From positions 124,001 to 188,000 of the forward strand of contig JADNRV010000025.1 in the NCBI GenBank assembly GCA_015499995.1: a stretch of 64,000 nt of DNA, in the 5' to 3' direction. The notes under the pieces were generated by a model. It was given only the letters and a program-made list of their open reading frames with translations, had not been told where the DNA came from and searched no databases. The DNA comes from Flammula alnicola. Its lineage: Eukaryota; Basidiomycota; Agaricomycetes; Agaricales; Strophariaceae. How positions within the stretch are numbered: the stretch's first letter is position 1; every line of letters starts with the position of its first letter. Below, piece after piece: positions 49,496 through 61,126 of this stretch. The position numbers and the translations under genes were made by a program.

Positions 49496-50127
49496 TCACT
49501 CTCCTTGACAATGAGAGGGATCGGCAAGGTCCTCTTCGAAGACTAACATGTTTTCCTTTGTGCAGTGCCAAGGAGGAGGATCGAGGGGGGTATCATGCAC
49601 AATGGTCCTATTCTCAGATGAAAGATGGTCGATTTTGGGGCTGTAACGAGACCTTCGCAAGCCCCAGTACTGGAGAGGAGAGCCTTCAGAGTTTGTTGAA
49701 GCAGCTCGTGAGATTGTTCTTGGTGTATCTGACGAGTTAATTCCTGCGTGGATGCCATCATCTGCATCTTCATCTTCGTCGTCTGAGAAACCTGGGATGT
49801 AGTCCAGGATTTTCCTGCTCAGCATGATGGATGGCTGATATCATCGCGAGTGTTAAGTACATATTTCACGAGTCGTTAAGCGAGAAAACGTACCTGTTCA
49901 TGTTCCTTCTCTTCCTCCTTTAGCCAATTTCTCTCCACTCCGCCGTGGTTTAGATCAGCTGAGTCAGACACGAGAGTGGCGTCGTCTGCGTCGGTCGCGA
50001 CATATGCGTCCACGTCATCGTCCGGCTTTGTGGCATTAATATTCTTGTCCACAGCCAACTTCCTTCGCCCGACACGACGAAGCTTGGAGCGAGACGTATA
50101 CTCTTCTAGAGGTCGGCTTTCCGGCAT
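49496..50127 (-). CDS. Acidic protein of unknown function (duplicate gene B, copy 1)
   Basis: Two exons (50127-49894 and 49834-49496) give about 190 residues starting MPESRPLEEYTSRSKLRR. The N-terminus is basic. An Asp-rich block (DDDVDAYVATDADDATLVSD) and a charged stretch ending EEEKEHEQ follow. Exon 2 encodes PSIMLSRKILDYIPGFSDDE, then Ser/Thr-rich sequence and QYWGLRRSRYSPKIDHLSSE, ending DPSHCQGE. No domain is recognised. The paralogue at 60075-60703 is 189 residues with the same intron position and mostly conservative or synonymous changes, which argues that this is a real protein. An extra 5' exon is possible: the frame stays open upstream of the Met. Confidence 0.7.
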
Positions 50128-50383
50128 TGCCTTACTTGGGTTTGTTGACGAGGTCCACTGAGGTGTCCTACAGAAACGAAATGCGTAAGATAACATTCAT
50201 GGAATGGATTACCATTATATACCTCAAGGATGACCTCGGTCTCGATAGTCGGTGTTGGATGGTTAGAGAAAAGGTGCGTCGGGGAGACTGTATTAGTAGT
50301 CGGAGCTCACCCTAGGTGAGACATGTCGCCTTTGTTGGTGGAGTGCGGTCTGTGTCTATCGCTAGGGTGGTAAGTGGCACCCT

Positions 50384-50854
50384 TTAGATAGCACAGACGG
50401 AGAGGAAGTGATAGTTTAAGAAGAAGGGATTGAGTGAGCCATCAGGCCATTGCGCAGACGACTGTGTCATTATGACTGGGATCTCGCCATGGCCATGATG
50501 GAAAGTCCTTTCCTGGTTCATGGGAACAACAAAGAACTCGAGATGTGATAGAAATACATGATTGTGACTGGAGCTCTCCGAGGTCCTTAGCTTTCGCATT
50601 CTAGCTCTTGCATGGCTGCCAAAGAACCACTGAGCGTCTATGTCAATTTTCTATCTAAAAATTTAAATTTATATGAACCACAGAAGCAGGTTTGAACAGC
50701 GAATTAACTTACCAGGTTCATAGATATATTTCCCAAACCTCAAAAACTGCATCAGGGCTTCGAGCAAGTTCGTCCGCGGCGATGGTCCGTTCCTGAAATG
50801 GAGGCTGTACATGGATACGAACAGAGACAGATATATCGATAATATGGATTCCAT
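50384..50854 (-). CDS. Small protein of unknown function (duplicate gene A, copy 1)
   Basis: Two exons joined at GAA-CCT-G / AC (YEPDAQWFFGS). The start at 50854 gives a hydrophobic N-terminus (ESILSIYLSLFVSMYSLHF) that could be a signal anchor. A basic segment NLLEALMQFLRFGKYIYEPD follows. Exon 2 is His-rich in part (TFHHGHGEIPVIM) and ends FLSVCAI. About 130 residues, no recognised domain. The corresponding stretch in copy 2 has lost the ATG and is broken by stops. So the gene is either only functional here or was never under strong selection. Confidence 0.5.
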
Positions 50855-51163
50855 GGCCGTAATTCATTTCAGAAGAGTGAAGAGTCGATCTTGTCTGGAG
50901 GAACAAGAGGTCGACAGAGGTTGACATTGACAAGGAAGTTGTGCCGTCAAAGGACTGAGCAGACAAAACGTTGTTTGGTTTCAAACTCCCGAAACAAACA
51001 AAGATGCAGCCCAGCACTTGAAGCTTGAGCTTGAAGTTGCAAACAGTCCAACATATTAATTTCCTTTGTAACTCGTAAGTAAGTAAATATTCTGACGAGA
51101 GCGATTCCCAGCGAGATCCGGAGTTAACCACTAATTGCGTACTTAAGATAATCCGTCACCGTC

Positions 51164-53876
51164 TTATGTCGGGAAAGAGCCTAAAGTGAACAACGTCTGC
51201 TTCTGCTTCCCTTTCGATTTCTTCCCTTTACCACCTGCTGGAACGGCCTCAGCTTCGACAGTTTCTTCAGCGCGGGTAGAAGCTTGAGAGGATTCTCCAC
51301 TTCCAGTGCCCGTCGAGCCTGCTCCCCACGCAGCGACCGCTGGTCCACCAGTGTTTCCCAAAATATTCTTCAAGGAGACATTCCCCCTGACCTGCGGCTT
51401 CGACCGTGCAATTGATGATGTCGGAAGCTCTGGGAAAACCGAGGTAGAGAGCTTCGGCGGTACCTGCCTGGGAGCATTCTTTCGCGGAGTTGATGACGAC
51501 GAAGATGCGGCAATGGTCGCTTGCGTTCTCAATGTTGGAGGTGCTACTGAGCTGCCTGACCAAGGCGTGGAACGCTGACCTGCGCGAAGTGACTGCGCCG
51601 ACTGCTGAGGTGCAGAAGATGCACCACCAGCTAGAGCAGGGAACCGCTCCTGAGCGGGCCGCGGAGGAGGGAAATGGCCCGCTGAGCTTGATGATGGAGC
51701 CGAAGAGGCATTGGCGGCCTGTGCGACTCTGTCCCAGACCTGCCGAGATTGAGACGACCGTGTGGCTGTTGAATGTTTGGCGTTCAGAACACGGCCTGAC
51801 GTGATTCCAGCGTATCCTGATCCAACTGAGGCTGGGACAAGGTCAGGGAACTGTCGGCGTTGCTATAAGAGGCACAGATGAGATGGATATACATATAAAG
51901 GCAGACGAAGAGGGCATACCTCGATTGCGAAGCCTTTCCAAGAGGAAAGGAGATCTTGCTTCTTGTCCTCTTCATCTACTAGATCGATGAAAGCATTGAC
52001 GATGCTTGCAGTATGCTCCAAGTTTCGATCCAAGACGTTCCATATGATTTGGATCAAGTCACGAGCACTCGATTCTGAATGTCGATAACTACGCGTCGCA
52101 GCCTTAACGGCAGGAACAGCTGAGGCTGGATTGGGAGCGAGTGATTGAAGACGAGCAAGGAATGCAGCGTGTCTCCTAATGAGAAGGTCAATAAAAAGGG
52201 AATCGCGTATAAAGCAAGAGATACAACGTACTCTGCTACAGCTGGATCCGCATCAGCTGTTGGTTGCGGAGAAGGAGGACGAGTTAAGCGGCCACTATTA
52301 GCAGAAGACGCGGCTGGACCTGAAGTTTCCGTTGTCAGCGCCCCTCCGAATCCTGCTCTCCTTCCACCGCCAGCCGGAGTTGGGCGCGAAGGGGTAGAAG
52401 TCGAAGCCTGCGTCTGCTGCTGTTGCTGCTGTTGCTGATGCGGGGGTGGCTCGCGGTCGCGATCTCTATCCCTGTCTCTGTCTCTGTCTCTGTCTCGCTC
52501 TCGACCCCCGCGTCCATGCCGGCCATGCCCAACTTCTTCGAAAGCAAAGTCAGCTTGAATTCTTCGAGCATCCTTTTTATCTCTAGCACTCATATCTCCA
52601 CCGTGCACTTCTACCATGTGCGCCTTGAGGTCGAGAGCAGTGTTGAAGACAACGAACTTGTTGGACAGGCATTCAGGCTGAGTACATGGGTGATGAGCAT
52701 TGTTGAAATGCCGTTCCTAAAACCGAGAAGACAGATCAATTCTCCAGCTACTCGTGTACATTCAGACGAGGCTCACGAGACTTTCGTAATTCTGGAAACT
52801 GGACACATGAAATTTAAGGAAGCATCGTAAAACTTTTTTGAACCCCGACTCACTATTGGTCTCTAACTTCGTTTCGCTTGCAGATGAAACACTCTTCGTG
52901 CTTTTCGCGCATGTGGGTGTATAATTCGTCGTCGCTAAAGAAGCACTCGCGGCAGAATGCACAGAGGGGATGGATGCCGCCCTCAGGAGGTTCCTTTAGT
53001 GTTGCCTTGTTTCGCTGATTCAACGACGGAAGATGAACGGCCAAGACAGCAGGCGGATATAAGGTATGCTCATGGGAGAATACTTTCTTGTGTCGGATGC
53101 ACAGGTCACTGTTTGAACGACGTGGAGGTTAGCTGTGTAGATAACGATGGAAACCTGGCCACTGAGTACACACCACATGAGTTTCCCGTGAGTTGCGCGT
53201 ACGTGCAGCCGCAGATCACCCCAGCCGTTGCCAATGTAGTCGCATTCCGGGTCTGGGCAGTTGAATCGGAGGAGGATAAGGGTGTCTTCCATCATCTCTT
53301 GCGTCTCGAAGGATATTGACAACTTGGCATCTTTGTATGGAATAGATTCTGGTGTATAAGAAGCATAAGGAGCGTTGGGCGACGTCGTAAATATTACATG
53401 AGTCTGCGGGGCCTATGGAGAATCTCTGTTAGCAAGATCGCTCCAGTATTGCTGAAATCACCGGTCCCCACCTTACAGAACGTGCAATCCATCTTTTTAT
53501 ATAATGCCCTCAACCGTAACGCACAGACATGGCAGGTCCTGTGGTTACACTCCGACACCGAATAATACTTCACGGGTTCAGCGCAGATCCAGCACACGGC
53601 GTCCGAGTCCCCAGCCTCTGAGAGGGCCACTGCGCTCATTTGATCGACAATCTTCGATGATTCATTGGCGCCATTCTTTGCCTCTTCGATAGCAGTCCCG
53701 AGCCCGGAAGCGTTCTCAGCATCCTTTCCTTTGTCGTTATTTCCAGCAGAGCGCACATTGCGATTCGGATTGGATCCTCGATTGCTGGTGTTTCCGCCAC
53801 GACGCCGGTTTCCCCGTTTCCCGAGCCCACGAGACGATTCCTGGGTTTGGCTTTGAGTGGCGACTTCGGTAGACAT
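51164..53876 (-). CDS. HEL2: E3 ubiquitin ligase HEL2/ZNF598 (ribosome collision sensor)
   Basis: HEL2/ZNF598 recognises collided ribosomes and ubiquitinates 40S proteins, starting ribosome-associated quality control. The start at 53876 gives an Arg/Gly/Asn-rich leader. A RING finger then begins around residue 95: CWICAEP, CNHRTCHVC and CTFCK, complete C-x2-C...C-x-H-x2-C-x2-C...C-x2-C. After it come APQTHVIFTTSP and a set of C2H2-like fingers: CPDPECDYIG...LHVRATH, CDLCIRHKKVF, CAFCRECFFSDDELYTHMRE, CFICKRN, HHPCTQPEC. This is the family order. Downstream are an RD-dipeptide run, a polyQ tract, a helical segment (IWNVLDRNLEHTASIVNAF) and a disordered Ser/Pro-rich tail ending LFTLGSFPT. Many short introns are present. 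Immediately downstream on the same strand order is the UBP3-type deubiquitinase (380 bp upstream of this start). Confidence 0.93.
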
Positions 53877-54256
53877 GTTTTCGCGAGGATTCTAAAGTAT
53901 AGGTGAGTTTGAGATCGTTTTAATATGGGATCGTCCTGTATGAATTTGTAAGAGGTTTCAGTAGGATTTATTTTATCGTATCTCAAATGGAGTCAGCTGA
54001 CCTCGGTCCCGCAGCTTCTGACAGTGATTCCAGAATCAACGGCATTCACATCACAGATGCCCACAGGTTTACACAGTACTAGTCATACTTGGCGATGTCA
54101 AGAGCCGTAAGACTGAATAAGAGCAGAAATTTACAGCAAGAAAATAGAAAGTAACACGGAATTTTATTGTATGTAGATATTTCCAAGTGCTACACGTACT
54201 CTACACAACACCCGACTCAAGAAAGCAAAAAGAGAAGGAAGGAAAAATCCTTGCCC

Positions 54257-57200
54257 TCATATCCTCCGATAGAATAGCAAATAAGCACACCGCGAGTCAT
54301 CTCGCTCATACGCTCCGAACACGTCCTCGTGTCTGACGTCCGACACCAGATCGTCGTCGATGCGGACCCAGCCTTCTCTCGGTTTGGAGCTCGGATTCAC
54401 GTTAGGGTATCGGTTGGGATGGAGGACATCCAAGGTATAATGGCCACCTGAAGCAGAAAGCCCGTGGTGGTAGAGCGCTGTTATCGGAAGAAAGAAAAAA
54501 GTAGAATTAGTCAAGCAATAGCCAGAAATAGAATAACGACAAATAGTAACTGACCACCAAAGAGTTTATATCGCGTAGGCTGCGCCTTTTTAGCAGCAGG
54601 AACCATAACATCTACAGATGAGAGAAAATAAATCAACATCGGCAATTCGTCCCTTAGAAGGGAAGGTTATCCGTCAAGACTGCGTACCAGATCCAATCTC
54701 CAGCTCCGGCCCAAACCTAACCTGCTTGCCCACCTTCACAACGCCGCCCACAGCGGTGTCGTAGCAGAAACGCTTGATATGCAGCACCAAAATCGGCGGC
54801 AGAGCCTCAATGAGCACCTGCTGCTGGGCATCGACGGTGATGCCTGGCCTGGTGGGTTGCGTCACCTGCACAGGCTGTGGATGGGAGATGTACGACAGTG
54901 CCTCTTCGATAGTGTGTATTTGCTCTCGCTGCAAAACGTAAATGCCAATCAGAATTTTTAAAAATCATCGCCGTGCGTTTACAAAGAGAGAATATCGAAC
55001 GAACCTGGATGTCTAGCCTTAGCGAACGCCAATCCTCTACGATGACGGAGTCTTTTTGGTGAGGTGCCCGCAGGGTAGACCTAAATTTGCCGCCGAATAT
55101 CCTCGTTATGGGAGACTCTGTGGCTTTTATCTATTCAATTCGATCCATCAACACAAATCTAACACAAAAGGGAAAGAAAAAGAAAATAGAAAAAAAGCAC
55201 ATACTGTGCGTGTGACGACCATCCTGTTCCGCTTGCCGACTTCTAGCCAGCCATCATCCTCAGGCGGCGCGGCCTCCTCCTTCTCTTCGACAGACGAAGC
55301 TCCAGCAGCAGCAGATGACGCGGCCTTGCTCTGCTTGGGAGGATTGACAGTGTGCAGTATCGACAACAGTTCCTCTTCGAGAGTATCAAGGTAGAATCCG
55401 AAGAACTCCTCCGCGTCTTCCTGATGTCCGCCCTATTTTTTAAAAAAAGAAAAAGAAACGAAAAGTACCGATGAGTAAAAATATAAAACAAGGCGGAGAC
55501 ACCTGCAGAAACGAAAGCAAGACATACCCGCATATTATCAAACCGTTTCTTCGCCTTCATCGCATCATAAACATACGTAGGCATAAACGAATCACCATCC
55601 CAATCATCCTCCTCCTCCACATCATCCTTGATCTCTCTCTCCTTCCCCTTCCCTCTGCCCGACCCACCCCCATTAACCCCATTGCGATTGACCACCACCT
55701 CCAACTTCGCCTTCTCCTTCGCCTTGCTCTTCTTATCCTCCGCGAACTCCCTCAGGAACTCGACAGTAGCATCCACGAGCGGCGTCGCACTGCCCGCCGC
55801 CCTACCCGCCTCGTCCTTGCCATTAACAACAGCCGTCGCATTGCCATTACCCACAACAGGCCCAACCAGGACCCTGCCCAGGTCCACGAACAGCCGGTGG
55901 AACGGCGGGCAATAAACCAGCACCTGCAGCACCGAGTTCGCGAAGCACATATTGCCGCTGTTCACGAGCCCCCTCGGGCGGATCTTCAGCGACGCGCCTG
56001 CAGCGGCAACCGCGGGCCCTGTCGTCAGCAGGGTGACGAGCTCGGACTTTTTGGAGGGCGAGACGGGCATGGCGGGGTTGCTGCTGGGCGCCGCTGCGGG
56101 TATGGAGAAACCGACGACGGAGGATGTAGGGAGGGCGTTGCGTGAGGGGCCAGGAGAGGCCGACGACGAGGACGACGCAGGGCGGAGCAACGATGCCCAT
56201 GATTTTTTGGGTGCAGATGGTGGTGGTACGGCGGGGGCTGGCTGAGGCGAGACGACAACAGGGTTCGCGAGCGTTTCAGATGTAGGTGTAGCTGCAGAGC
56301 TAGTGGTGGGGGCGGACGGTTCTTTTGTTTGTTCCTCTTCTGCAGGACCGACTGCAGGTGCAGGTACAGATGCTGATTCGGCACTGGCCAAAATGGTGCT
56401 GGTGGTGCTGGTTTCGGCGGTAGCTGTTGCGACAGCGCCAGCCTCTGCAGTACGTATCGTAATTTCTTTCGCATCTTTTACAGGAGTACCGAAAACGGAA
56501 AGAGACGTAAGCGAGGAAGCAGGCGAGCCAGGAACCGCAGGCGTATCCGTGGACTCTGTAACAGAGGATGAAGGCACCGAAGAGTTGGTTTGAGACACCC
56601 AAGCAGCAACTGCAGCTTCATCCGAGGATTGAAGCGCCGGTAAAGGAGAGAACTCTTTAACAGGTGACGAAGCTTCGTCAGCTGGGGTAGGTTCCTCTTC
56701 CGCGAGAGGAAGCGGTTTAGTCGAAAGGGTCGGGGATACAGCAGGAGGAGAAGGCGGCGGAGTTTTGAGATCCAGAGCTTGTTGAACGACATCGGGTGGC
56801 GGACGAGCTCTAGGAGAGATGATGATACTAGGGGCGTGCGACGGATCTTGTGGTCGACGAGACCAGATTGCCCATTTTACTATCGGATTGGCAACGGCCT
56901 TCCGTGAAGGCGAGGAAGAGCTCGGTGACGGAGGAGAAACGGAGTCAGATGTTGAGATTGTTCCCATCTGCGAGTATGAAGAGGTCTGGGGTAGTGATGT
57001 GGGTTCTGGAGAGGAAGAAACGGCAGGTGGCGGCGTAGACGGAGATGGAGGAGGAAGTTCGATATTCTCGATTTCAAGGGGTATTTCTAGGGTTTCAACA
57101 GCTTCCACAGGGCTTAAAACGGGGCTAGGTGGAGTCGGAGTCCTCTGGACCGCTGGAGAAGGGGCCGGTGGAGGTTCGTGGAAGGGTTGGTGGATATTTT

Positions 57201-57702
57201 GAGGTGGGGGCATAGAGAGCTGTTTTGGCAAAGGCGATATAGGTTGTTGTGTCTGCCAGGAGGGAGTAAAAACAGGCGCGGTAGGCGAAGGGTATGGATA
57301 GGATGTTGCAAATGGTTGATTGTATTTCGCTGACTGAGGAGAGTAAATATGCTGGGAACCATGCTGCGGATGTGGGGGATGCACTCCGAGAGGACTGACG
57401 TGTGAGTGGGCATATATTGGCTGTTGATGAGGTTGCTGGTAGTTGTGATAGTTGTGGGTCCCTCGAGAGCCATACGATCCGCCAACGTTACCCCCACGGT
57501 GGTTTCCTCTCGACGGTCCTTGTTGGTGGTATTGCGCTGGCTGGTGTGAATTCATGTGCGGGGGTGGGGGTCCTGGATATGGGTAGTAGGGTTGGCGAGG
57601 TCCTGGGTTATGAGCGCCGTAGACGTGGTGAGGAGGAGGAGACTGTTGGTAATAGGACGAAGGTCCGGGTCCTGGGTTAGGGTAAGCTGGATGGCTTGCC
57701 AT
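54257..57702 (-). CDS. UBP3: Ubiquitin-specific protease, UBP3/USP10 family
   Basis: A cysteine deubiquitinase. The family (yeast Ubp3, human USP10) removes ubiquitin from 40S ribosomal and vesicle-coat proteins. The start at 57702 is MASHPAYPNPGPGPSSYY. The first 560 or so residues are Pro/Gln/Tyr/Ser-rich and disordered, as expected for the family. The catalytic domain begins GLVNSGNMCFANSVLQVL (catalytic Cys near residue 585). The QEDAEEFFGFYLDTLEEEL box follows after an intron, then ILVLHIKRFCYD. The His box is YHHGLSASGGHYTLDVL near the C-terminus, ending DDLVSDVRHEDVFGAYERD and FYRRI. Cys, His and the following Asp are all present, so it should be active. At least five introns lie in the catalytic half. 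Co-oriented with HEL2, 380 bp apart. The yeast partner Bre5/G3BP is not in this window. Confidence 0.92.
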
Positions 57703-59159
57703 GGGAGCACCAAGAATTCGATACAACTCTTCAGTTAGCTTTCTATTAAGAATCTCTGTCAGAAATAGCCGGTTAAAGTCACCAACCACGGTGGAAAGAA
57801 AGTCAAGCAGACACGAACTTGGTGGGATGCGTAATGACCTTTAAGTCACTGTCTCTCGCAATATCTGACAAGTCCTGCTAGACTTTGCTTTGTAGTCGCT
57901 ACTGGACTGTGGACAGCGACAACAGCGGCCTAGTGGAGGACGATGGTGGTGATCAGTAACAAAGGAGCAGCTGGCAAGATTTTTAGACGCCTCCCAACAA
58001 ACGCAAACACTGGTTGACAGATTTTAGTATCTTCTACAATAATTTGCTTTCGAATATAGCTCTGACTGGTGCATAGAATCGACTCAAAACATATGCATGT
58101 TCTGGACAACACTCTAGCTGCATAGCGCTCGAATCAATTCAAAACATTTGCATGTTTACTCAGCTGTAAACTCAGATCGTGTGACGGACCCCTATCTCAG
58201 CACCACCAGTACTAGTACTCTCACCCGGGTGTCCAGGTTTCTCATCGTCCCATCTCTTTTCAGCGCGGACGGACTTCAATTTCTGACATTCGTTATTAAA
58301 TGACATCTGCGCTCATTTCGCAAAGCCTTTTCGCCAACAATATGCTCGCCTTCATGCACAATGCACGTCGATCCTCTCTCTATCTACTAAAAATCATCTC
58401 TAAACGTTCTCCACAGATATAAATATCAGTGAAGGCATCTTCTGGAGATATGTGAGTTCTTCTCGGAGTCAATAAGCACCATCTTATTTTATTACTCCGT
58501 CGCTGAACCACTAATCCTTTAGAAGGCTTCGCACTAGACGCGGTTAAATTTTTGCTGACGTTGTCAACAATCAGAACGCCATGAAAAGCCTGGCGCTCTT
58601 TGGCCATGGCAATGCTGGAATGTTTTGTGGAAAGTGAACACGTACTCGAGAGCTGCCCGAGGGTCGGCACATAGCGATTATAAATCCTCAGACTTTGAGA
58701 AGATAAGAAGCCAGAATCCATCATGTCATCCTGCGAACACTTGATATCTACTATCTGCGCGTCGTACTCTGGGTAAGCCCCTCATAGCGCCTTCTATCCC
58801 CTTTACCAATATCGCTAACATCGATTCTGACGAAGGTATTATTGTCCTCTTGCTTGGCCGCCGCACAGCTGGCTGCACATTCTCCATCATCTCTGCTGAT
58901 TCTTAGTACAGGCCCCAACCCTCGCAGTTCCTTTTCTTCCGCTTTACATATGCAATTCGCAAAAAAGGCGCCATCGGCTCGTGACATTCGGCCGTCTGGT
59001 AGCTTGTATGTACTAGTAGACTTGTCCGTGCAAGTTTCGGAAGTGAACAAGGAACGACGAGTTACCGTCTAACCCGTACCGGGGGGCCGCGCGGCCGGTT
59101 CTAGGTACTTGCTATTAGCATTGGGCATGGAATCCGATTCCGGGGACCGGGACACCTCT
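57703..59159. other. Intergenic upstream of the deubiquitinase
   Basis: No recognisable gene. Open stretches at 58380-58724 and 58751-59050 (both -) lack domains. A direct repeat pair of about 26 bp, GAATC(G/A)A(C/T)TCAAAACAT..., occurs at 58077-58102 and 58132-58157. A GC palindrome GGCCGCGCGGCC lies near 59087. Confidence 0.4.
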
Positions 59160-59310
59160 GCGTCTTTGTTTATTTCGGGAGTTGAAACCACGCAATCCTT
59201 TGCCACAACCTCTTATCAACATGTCAACGTTATCAACCTTTGTCACCCTCTTGCAATTGTCCTTCTAGACAAGATCGACTTTTCATTCTTCTCTTGAATT
59301 GGTTGCGGCA

Positions 59311-59802
59311 GTTGAATCCATGTGGTCGATATATCTGTCGCTGTTAGCCATGCACAGCCTCCTTTTGAGGATTCAGAATCGGACCCCCATCGCCCAACAC
59401 CGGCAACATAGTTGACCAAGTTGTTCGAAGCTTTGCAAATCCAGATTCAGTTCTTGAAGTTGGGGAAGAACACCAGATGCATTTGGTAATTTAATTCGCT
59501 TTTCAAACTTTCTTTTGAGCTCATATGAATTACTGGACTAGATCCTTACCAATGCCCTAGTTGCCAGGCATGGAATGCGAGGGCCCAAAATGCGAAGAGT
59601 AAGGACTCGCAGAGACCCAGTCACAACCATTTCCATCACATCTCGAGTCCTTTGTTCTTTCCATGAACTAGGCGAGGACTTTCAATCACGGCCATGGCGA
59701 GATCCAAGTCATGATGACACTGTTGCCTGCGGCACAATGGCCTGAAGGTGTTACTCGATTCCTTGTTCTTAAATTATCACTTCCTCTGCGTCTGCTATCT
59801 AA
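59311..59802 (+). pseudogene. Broken copy of duplicate gene A
   Basis: Aligns with 50854-50384 (-). The start codon is TTG instead of ATG. The early ESMWSIYLSLL stretch soon reaches in-frame stops, and the exon-2 equivalent carries indels. The intron position and the terminal GCT-ATC-TAA are still recognisable. This is a relic of the protein intact in copy 1. Confidence 0.6.
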
Positions 59803-60074
59803 AGCGTGCCGCCTACCACGCTAGCGATAGACACAGACTCCACAAATAAAGGCGTCATGTCTCACCTAGGGTCTCTTATCGTGAGTCCTACGAACTACGC
59901 TCCGACTGCCGATATAGTCTCCCCGACGCACCTTTTCTCTAATCCTCCAACAATTATCGTTCCCGAGAAAGAGTTTTTATTGCGCAGCTCATCCTTGAGG
60001 TACGGTAATGCTAATCTATTCGATGAACGCATCTTATACCTCAGTCAATACCGTCAATAGACCCAAGTAAACCA

Positions 60075-60703
60075 ATGCCGGAAAGCCGACCCCGGTATAC
60101 GGCTGGCAGCAAACTTCGTCGTTTTCGGCGAAGGAAATCGCCTGCGGACGAGAATATTAATGCTACAAAGCCCGACGCGGACGTAGACGCATATGTCGCG
60201 ACCGACTCGGAAGACGACACCACTCTCGTGTCTGACTCGGGTGATCTAAACCACGGCGAAGTGGAGAGAAATTGGCTGAAGGAGAACAAGAAAGAGCATG
60301 AACAAGTGCGTTTTCTCGCTTAATGATTGATGAAATATGTACTTGACGCTCGCGATGATATCAGCCACCCATCATGCTGACCCGGAAAATCCTGGACTAC
60401 ATCCCAGGTTTCTCAGACGACGAAGACGAAGATGCAGATGATGGCATCCACACAGGAACTGGCTCGTCAAATACACCAAGAACGATCTCGCGAGCTGCTT
60501 CAACAAACTCTGAAGGCTCTCCTCTCCAGTACTGGGGCTTGCGAAGGTCTCGTTACAGTCCCGAAATCGACCACCTTTCATCTGAGAATAGGACCATTGT
60601 GCAGGATACCCCCCTCGATCCTCCTCCTTGGCACCGCACAAAGGAAAATATGTTAGTCTTCGAAGAGGACGTTTCTGATCCCTCGCATTGTCAAGGAGAG
60701 TGA
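60075..60703 (+). CDS. Acidic protein of unknown function (duplicate gene B, copy 2)
   Basis: Exons 60075-60305 and 60365-60703 give 189 residues starting MPESRPRYTAGSKLRRFRRR. The intron sits at the same codon (after HEQ) as in the copy at 49496-50127. Asp-rich DADVDAYVATDSEDDTTLVS and the exon-2 segment KILDYIPGFSDDEDEDADDG are shared nearly unchanged, as is the CQGE end. Protein-level conservation is clearly better than in flanking non-coding sequence, suggesting purifying selection on both copies. No domain is recognised; acidic and Arg-rich patches could mediate protein or nucleic-acid contact. Upstream sequence (59806-60060) may supply a 5' exon, but no junction preserving frame was found. 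Confidence 0.7.
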
Positions 60704-61126
60704 GTTGCCAGCCATCCACGTCTTTCTTGCTCTTTCGCTTTCACTCCATAATTGTCTGTTTTAACTTGTGAGGTCGAATATTTGTAACGAATGTATGCCC
60801 CCTCATGTACTTGTATCTTGTATCTTTTCCTGGATTTATCTAACTACCCTACATGTATTATATTTGCCTAAATGTACTGTATCTATCACATCATGTTATT
60901 ATCATATGCTCACCCATTCTTATGTTTAGTATCTCAGGAACAATAACAAAGCAATTCGAATTCACCATTACGATTAGACATACAGACAGCCGAAAATCAG
61001 GAGCAGTGTCCCTTTTACTACGGACATGCAGGGGCTCGGCTACTCTTCCAACAGACAGACACTCCAAACAACCCTCGATCAACTTGTTTGAATTTATAGA
61101 ACGTAATCCAGGGAGCAAAGGCTATC
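60704..61126. other. Intergenic between convergent gene B copy 2 and SCD6
   Basis: The first half is the tail of the inverted duplication; the rest is the 3' flank of SCD6 (-). No gene is seen. Confidence 0.4.

Larger units (their letters stand above)
49327..51010 (-). repeat. Inverted duplication, copy 1
   Basis: Read on the - strand this 1.7-kb segment matches 59160-60861 on the + strand along nearly its whole length: coding, intron, intergenic and 3' flank. Anchors include GGATTTATCTAACTACCCT at one end, GCTATCTAAAG in the middle and CATCTTTGTTT/CGTCTTTGTTT near the other end. Substitutions and small indels are spread throughout, so it is not recent. Ends were judged by eye to within roughly 30 bp. 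Confidence 0.85.
59160..60861 (+). repeat. Inverted duplication, copy 2
   Basis: The + strand counterpart of 49327-51010, with the same order of elements: decayed gene A, intergenic spacer with GCTATCTAAAG, gene B, and 3' flank ending at GGATTTATCTAACTACCCT and ATGTATTAT. Together the two copies form an inverted repeat with an 8.1-kb centre holding HEL2 and the deubiquitinase. Confidence 0.85.

Noticed and set aside
55471..56145. 224-codon + strand frame
   Set aside because: Antisense shadow of the deubiquitinase catalytic exon, which has clear family motifs.
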